This document shows, in pieces, positions 60,978 to 64,000 of a stretch of DNA of 64,000 bases (its first letter is position 1; each line of letters starts with the position of its first letter). The DNA comes from Klebsiella oxytoca (lineage in GTDB: Bacteria; Pseudomonadota; Gammaproteobacteria; Enterobacterales; Enterobacteriaceae): NCBI RefSeq assembly GCF_009707385.1, contig NZ_CP046115.1:1798001-1862000 (forward strand). The letters run 5' to 3'. The notes beneath the pieces were generated by a model that saw only the letters and a list, made by a program, of their open reading frames with translations, was not told where the DNA came from and did not search any database. The position numbers were made by a program, and so were the translations under genes.

Positions 60978-62354
60978 ATGAACAGAACATTACCGGCAGA
61001 TTTTTTATGGGGTAATTCAGTTTCCAGTATGCAAACTGAAGGGGCGTGGAATGAGGGTGGAAAAGGGATGTCGGTCTATGATATCCGCCAGCCTGCGGAA
61101 TTTGCTTCCGACTGGAAGGTGGCGACGGATTCCTACCATCGCTATCGGGAGGATTTCGATCTGATGCAGGATTTAGGCATGAACTGCTACCGCTTCCAGA
61201 TTGCGTGGAGCCGCGTTTGCCCGCAAGGTGACGGTGAGTTCAACGAAGAAGGAATTGCCTTTTATCACCGGTTTATCGACGAGCTAATTGCCCGCGGCAT
61301 TGAGCCGATGATCTGCCTGTATCACTTCGATATGCCGCTGTCGCTGGCTGAGCGCTACAACGGTTTTACCGACCGTCGGGTGATGGAAGCCTTTATTCGT
61401 TACGGGCAGAAGATGATCGACTGCTTTGGCAGCAAGGTGAAGTGGTGGCTGACCTTTAATGAACAGAATCTTTACCATATGCCGGACGCGTTTCTGATTT
61501 CAGGCTATATGCGCGGCGAGAAGACCCTGCGCGAGCTGTATCAGATCCAGCATCACGTGATGATGGCCCACGTTCACCTCACGCACTATCTGCACCAGAC
61601 TAAACCGCAGTGCCTGATGGGCGGTATGCTGGCCCATGCGCTGGTCTATCCGGCGACCTGCAAACCGCGCGATATCCTTTGCGCCCAGCAGCTCGATGAG
61701 TTCTTAAACCAGAACCTGCTGCGCGCCTTTGCCGGGGAGGGCTACAGCCCTGAGGTCATGCACGTGGTCGCCCGCGAAGGCCTGGAGGATATCTACCGCG
61801 AAGAAGACCTGACGCTGATGGCGAAGGTAAAAATCGACTACCTGGCCTTTAGCTACTACGCCAGCAAGGCCCTTGATAGCGACCCGATCCCGCCGGACAC
61901 GCCGGTCAACTACTACATGCAGTTTGGCGATAAAAAGAATCAATACCTGGAGGCCACCGAATGGGGCTGGCAGATCGATCCGCTGGGCTTTCGCACCATT
62001 ATTACCCGCTACTACAACGACTGGCGTCTGCCGGTATTTCCGATTGAAAACGGTATTGGGGTGATTGAGTCCTGGGACGGCGTAAACCAGGTGGCCGACG
62101 ACTACCGCATCGCCTATCATCGCGACCATATCAACGCGATGAAAGAGGCGATGTTTGAGGATGGCGCGCAGGTAATTGGCTATCTGGGCTGGGGGTTAAT
62201 CGATATTCTCAGTTCTCAGGGCGATATGCGCAAACGCTACGGGGTTGTTTACGTGAATCGCGAAAACCACGATCTGAAGGACCTCAAGCGCGTGCCGAAG
62301 AAAAGCTATGCCTGGCTGAAGCGGGCCATTCGCAGTAACGGTGAAGAGATGTAG
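60978..62354 (+). CDS. 6-phospho-beta-glucosidase (GH1)
   Basis: 458-residue glycoside hydrolase family 1 enzyme. The acid/base Glu162 lies in FNEQN (usual NEP/NEI; Q here), and the nucleophile Glu357 in IENGIG. Near the C-terminus SSQGDMRKRYGVVYV keeps the Ser, Lys-Arg-Tyr phosphate pocket that marks 6-phospho-sugar enzymes. It would cleave phosphorylated beta-glucosides (cellobiose, arbutin or salicin type) taken up by a PTS, but no PTS gene is in the window. The ATG at 60978 is preferred to a GTG at 60969. It follows the twin operator. Confidence 0.92.
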   Translation: MNRTLPADFLWGNSVSSMQTEGAWNEGGKGMSVYDIRQPAEFASDWKVATDSYHRYREDFDLMQDLGMNCYRFQIAWSRVCPQGDGEFNEEGIAFYHRFIDELIARGIEPMICLYHFDMPLSLAERYNGFTDRRVMEAFIRYGQKMIDCFGSKVKWWLTFNEQNLYHMPDAFLISGYMRGEKTLRELYQIQHHVMMAHVHLTHYLHQTKPQCLMGGMLAHALVYPATCKPRDILCAQQLDEFLNQNLLRAFAGEGYSPEVMHVVAREGLEDIYREEDLTLMAKVKIDYLAFSYYASKALDSDPIPPDTPVNYYMQFGDKKNQYLEATEWGWQIDPLGFRTIITRYYNDWRLPVFPIENGIGVIESWDGVNQVADDYRIAYHRDHINAMKEAMFEDGAQVIGYLGWGLIDILSSQGDMRKRYGVVYVNRENHDLKDLKRVPKKSYAWLKRAIRSNGEEM

Positions 62355-62424
62355 CGGAATCGCGGGCGGGCAGATGGTATATTCTGCCCGCCAGCTACTA
62401 TCAGCAAAGTAAAAGGATCGGGTA

Positions 62425-63141
62425 ATGACGGCCAAATATCTGAGTATCGCGCGGGAAATCAAAAAACGTATTATCAGCCGCCAGTATCCCGCCAGCGAGC
62501 CGTTACCCGACCAGTTTGCGTTCGCGGCGGAATTCAATACCAGCAGGATGACCATCCAGCAGGCGATGCGCCAGCTGATTGTCGAAGGTCTTATCTACAC
62601 CCGCAAGGGTCAGGGAACGTTTGTACGTAAAAACTTCCTCCAGCTTTCACAATGGGAACTGCCCGGCAGCGACTATTTTGGCGCGACGAAAACCTGGGAA
62701 CATTTAGGAGAAGTCACCAGCCGGGTGATTCGCTTCGAGCTGCGGTTCCCGACGGAAAAAGAGCAAAGCTCGCTGCTGATTGATGCCGACGCTCCGGTCT
62801 ATGATTTCGTCCGCCTGCGGCTGCTTAACGATGAGCCCGTGTCGCTGGATCTCACCGTAATGCCCGTTGCGCTGGTACCCGGTCTGAATAAAGCACATCT
62901 TGAAAGCTCGGTGTTTCGTTACGTGCAGGAGACGCTGGGGTTAAAAATGATGGGCTCGTATCGCGTGGTGCGGGCGCTGAAGCCGCAGGAACTGGACAGG
63001 GAACACCTTAACTGCGAGGCGAGCGATCCGGTGCTGGAAGTCGAACAAGTTATCTATCTGGAAGACGGGACGCCGCTGGAGTATGCCCATTGCCACTATC
63101 GTTACGATCACGGCGGAATAATTCTGGTTAATAACGGATAA
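62425..63141 (+). CDS. GntR/HutC-family regulator of the beta-glucosidase gene
   Basis: 238-residue regulator: N-terminal winged helix-turn-helix (EIKKRIISRQYPASEPLPDQ then RMTIQQAMRQLIVEGLIY) and a C-terminal UTRA ligand domain (about residues 90-230). Such proteins sense phosphosugars. It lies 70 bp after the GH1 gene, and the ATGACTAGTCAT operators before that gene match what its family binds. AGGATCGGG precedes the ATG. Its target is inferred from location. Confidence 0.9.
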   Translation: MTAKYLSIAREIKKRIISRQYPASEPLPDQFAFAAEFNTSRMTIQQAMRQLIVEGLIYTRKGQGTFVRKNFLQLSQWELPGSDYFGATKTWEHLGEVTSRVIRFELRFPTEKEQSSLLIDADAPVYDFVRLRLLNDEPVSLDLTVMPVALVPGLNKAHLESSVFRYVQETLGLKMMGSYRVVRALKPQELDREHLNCEASDPVLEVEQVIYLEDGTPLEYAHCHYRYDHGGIILVNNG

Positions 63142-63166
63142 AAAAATGGCGGGCACCGGGCCCGCC
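63140..63166 (-). terminator. Rho-independent terminator of ldtB
   Basis: GGCGGGC (63148-63154) pairs with GCCCGCC (63160-63166), loop of 5; A's at 63140-63146 give the minus-strand T-run. It lies 18 bp after the ldtB stop. Confidence 0.87.
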
Positions 63167-63184
63167 ACCGTGCGTTAAACGCGT

Positions 63185-64000
63185 TTAGTTCAGACGCACC
63201 GGCATACCGGAACGGTTCTGAATCGCCTGATCGAGGACGCTCTGGTCTACGTCAGCCTGGCTGGACACGCTCTGCACTGATTTGGTCAGCGTAATCGGTA
63301 CGATTTCGTCGCCCTGGAACTGTGCTTCTGTAGTAGAGAGCGGGTTGTGAACTTCAATGTAGCGGCTGCCGTCTGGCTCAGTCGTCGCTTTCACTGGCTC
63401 ATCGATAAATTCAACGCGGGTGCCGACCGGCACGTTTTCAAACAGGAATTTAATATCGTCGTTACGCAGACGTACGCAGCCGTGGCTGACGCGCAGGCCG
63501 ATACCGAAGTTGGCGTTAGTACCGTGAATGGCGTACAGGCGGCCGATATACAGCGCGTACAGGCCCATCGGGTTATCAGGACCGGCAGGAACCACCGCAG
63601 GCAGCGGTTCGCCGGCCGCGCGGTATTCGGCATGCATTTTGGCCGTCGGGGTCCAGGTCGGACCGGCTTTTTTACGCTCAACTTTGGTGACCCAGTTGAT
63701 TGGCGTGTCTTTACCTAGCTGACCGATACCGATAGGCAACACGATGACGGTGTTAGTGCCCTTCGGATAGTAGTAGAGGCGCATCTCCGCGCTGTTGATG
63801 ACGATACCTTCATGCACGGTGTCCGGCAGGATCAGCTGCTGTGGGATGTTCAGCACCGTACCGCCCTTCGGCAGGAAGGTGTCCACGCCCGGGTTGGCTT
63901 CCAGCATGTTGGATAAACCCATCTGATATTCGGCGGCAAAATATTCCAGCGGCTGCTTGTTGCCTTCCGGAATAGTGATCACCTGATTCTGACCAATCAG
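63185..64000 (-). CDS. ldtB: LdtB (YbiS), L,D-transpeptidase (3' part)
   Basis: Residues of the C-terminal ~271 of a protein that is 306 long in E. coli; the start lies beyond the right edge. The LysM-like N-terminal part is followed by a YkuD domain with SHGCVR (active-site Cys in HGxxNFG...SHGCVRL). It cross-links Braun's lipoprotein Lpp to meso-diaminopimelate of peptidoglycan in the periplasm. Reading frame is open to base 64000. Confidence 0.95.
   Translation of the reverse strand: MIGQNQVITIPEGNKQPLEYFAAEYQMGLSNMLEANPGVDTFLPKGGTVLNIPQQLILPDTVHEGIVINSAEMRLYYYPKGTNTVIVLPIGIGQLGKDTPINWVTKVERKKAGPTWTPTAKMHAEYRAAGEPLPAVVPAGPDNPMGLYALYIGRLYAIHGTNANFGIGLRVSHGCVRLRNDDIKFLFENVPVGTRVEFIDEPVKATTEPDGSRYIEVHNPLSTTEAQFQGDEIVPITLTKSVQSVSSQADVDQSVLDQAIQNRSGMPVRLN

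Overview
The window is chromosomal DNA of a gamma-proteobacterium of the family Enterobacteriaceae. From ybhC to ybiS/ldtB the gene order is that of the E. coli bio-moa-ybh-dinG-gln-dps-ompX-mntR segment. It differs from E. coli by carrying a complete histidine-utilisation (hut) cluster between ybhC and ybhB, an eptA-pmrA-pmrB operon between uvrB and ybhK, and several small gene exchanges. This combination points to the Klebsiella/Raoultella group or a close relative; that placement is an inference from gene order and remembered family sequences, and the species is not assigned.

Layout. 1-493: start of ybhC (lipoprotein). 850-8633: hutIG-hutC and hutUH-permease, which convert histidine to glutamate, with two HutC operator sites and a NAC-like site. 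8644-8733: REP elements. 8733-14403: ybhB, then divergent bioA and bioBFCD around a BirA operator, encoding biotin synthesis from pimeloyl-ACP to dethiobiotin and biotin. 14345-15067: an orphan UrtE-like ABC ATPase running into the 3' end of bioD. 15778-17793: uvrB with a LexA box and DnaA-box-like sites. 18034-21518: the polymyxin-resistance operon eptA-pmrA-pmrB, plus a facing 30-codon membrane-peptide gene with its own PmrA box. 21630-25580: ybhK and moaABCDE behind a molybdenum-cofactor riboswitch and a ModE-like site. 25624-35714: ybhL, ybhN-clsB-ybhP, ybhQ and the cecR-ybhGFSR drug-efflux ABC operon. 36212-43718: rhlE, dinG-ybiB (LexA box), ybiJ, ybiI, a flavin reductase and rlmF. 43713-45929: the MscS-type channel ybiO/mscM. 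46040-50386: a large AT-rich autotransporter adhesin gene not present in the E. coli order. 50798-53021: glnHPQ. 53397-57521: dps, rhtA, ompX, opgE. 57789-59673: mntS, mntR and ybiR. 59784-63141: an accessory set (aldo-keto reductase, 6-phospho-beta-glucosidase, GntR-type regulator). 63185-64000: start-truncated ldtB (ybiS).

Most of the window is core metabolism and envelope maintenance. The points that stand out are: (1) the 30-residue membrane peptide at 18034-18126, with a perfect PmrA box, facing pmrB; (2) the autotransporter gene, bracketed by a 38-bp direct repeat (37/38 identical) that duplicates the glnQ terminator hairpin, with a 6 x 13-residue linker repeat and about eight 50-residue passenger repeats; (3) an orphan ABC ATPase with a broken signature motif; (4) a twin palindromic operator before the beta-glucosidase gene; (5) a noncoding stretch with two strong hairpins between ybiI and the flavin reductase gene. 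No rRNA, tRNA, CRISPR array, transposase, integrase or phage gene was seen.
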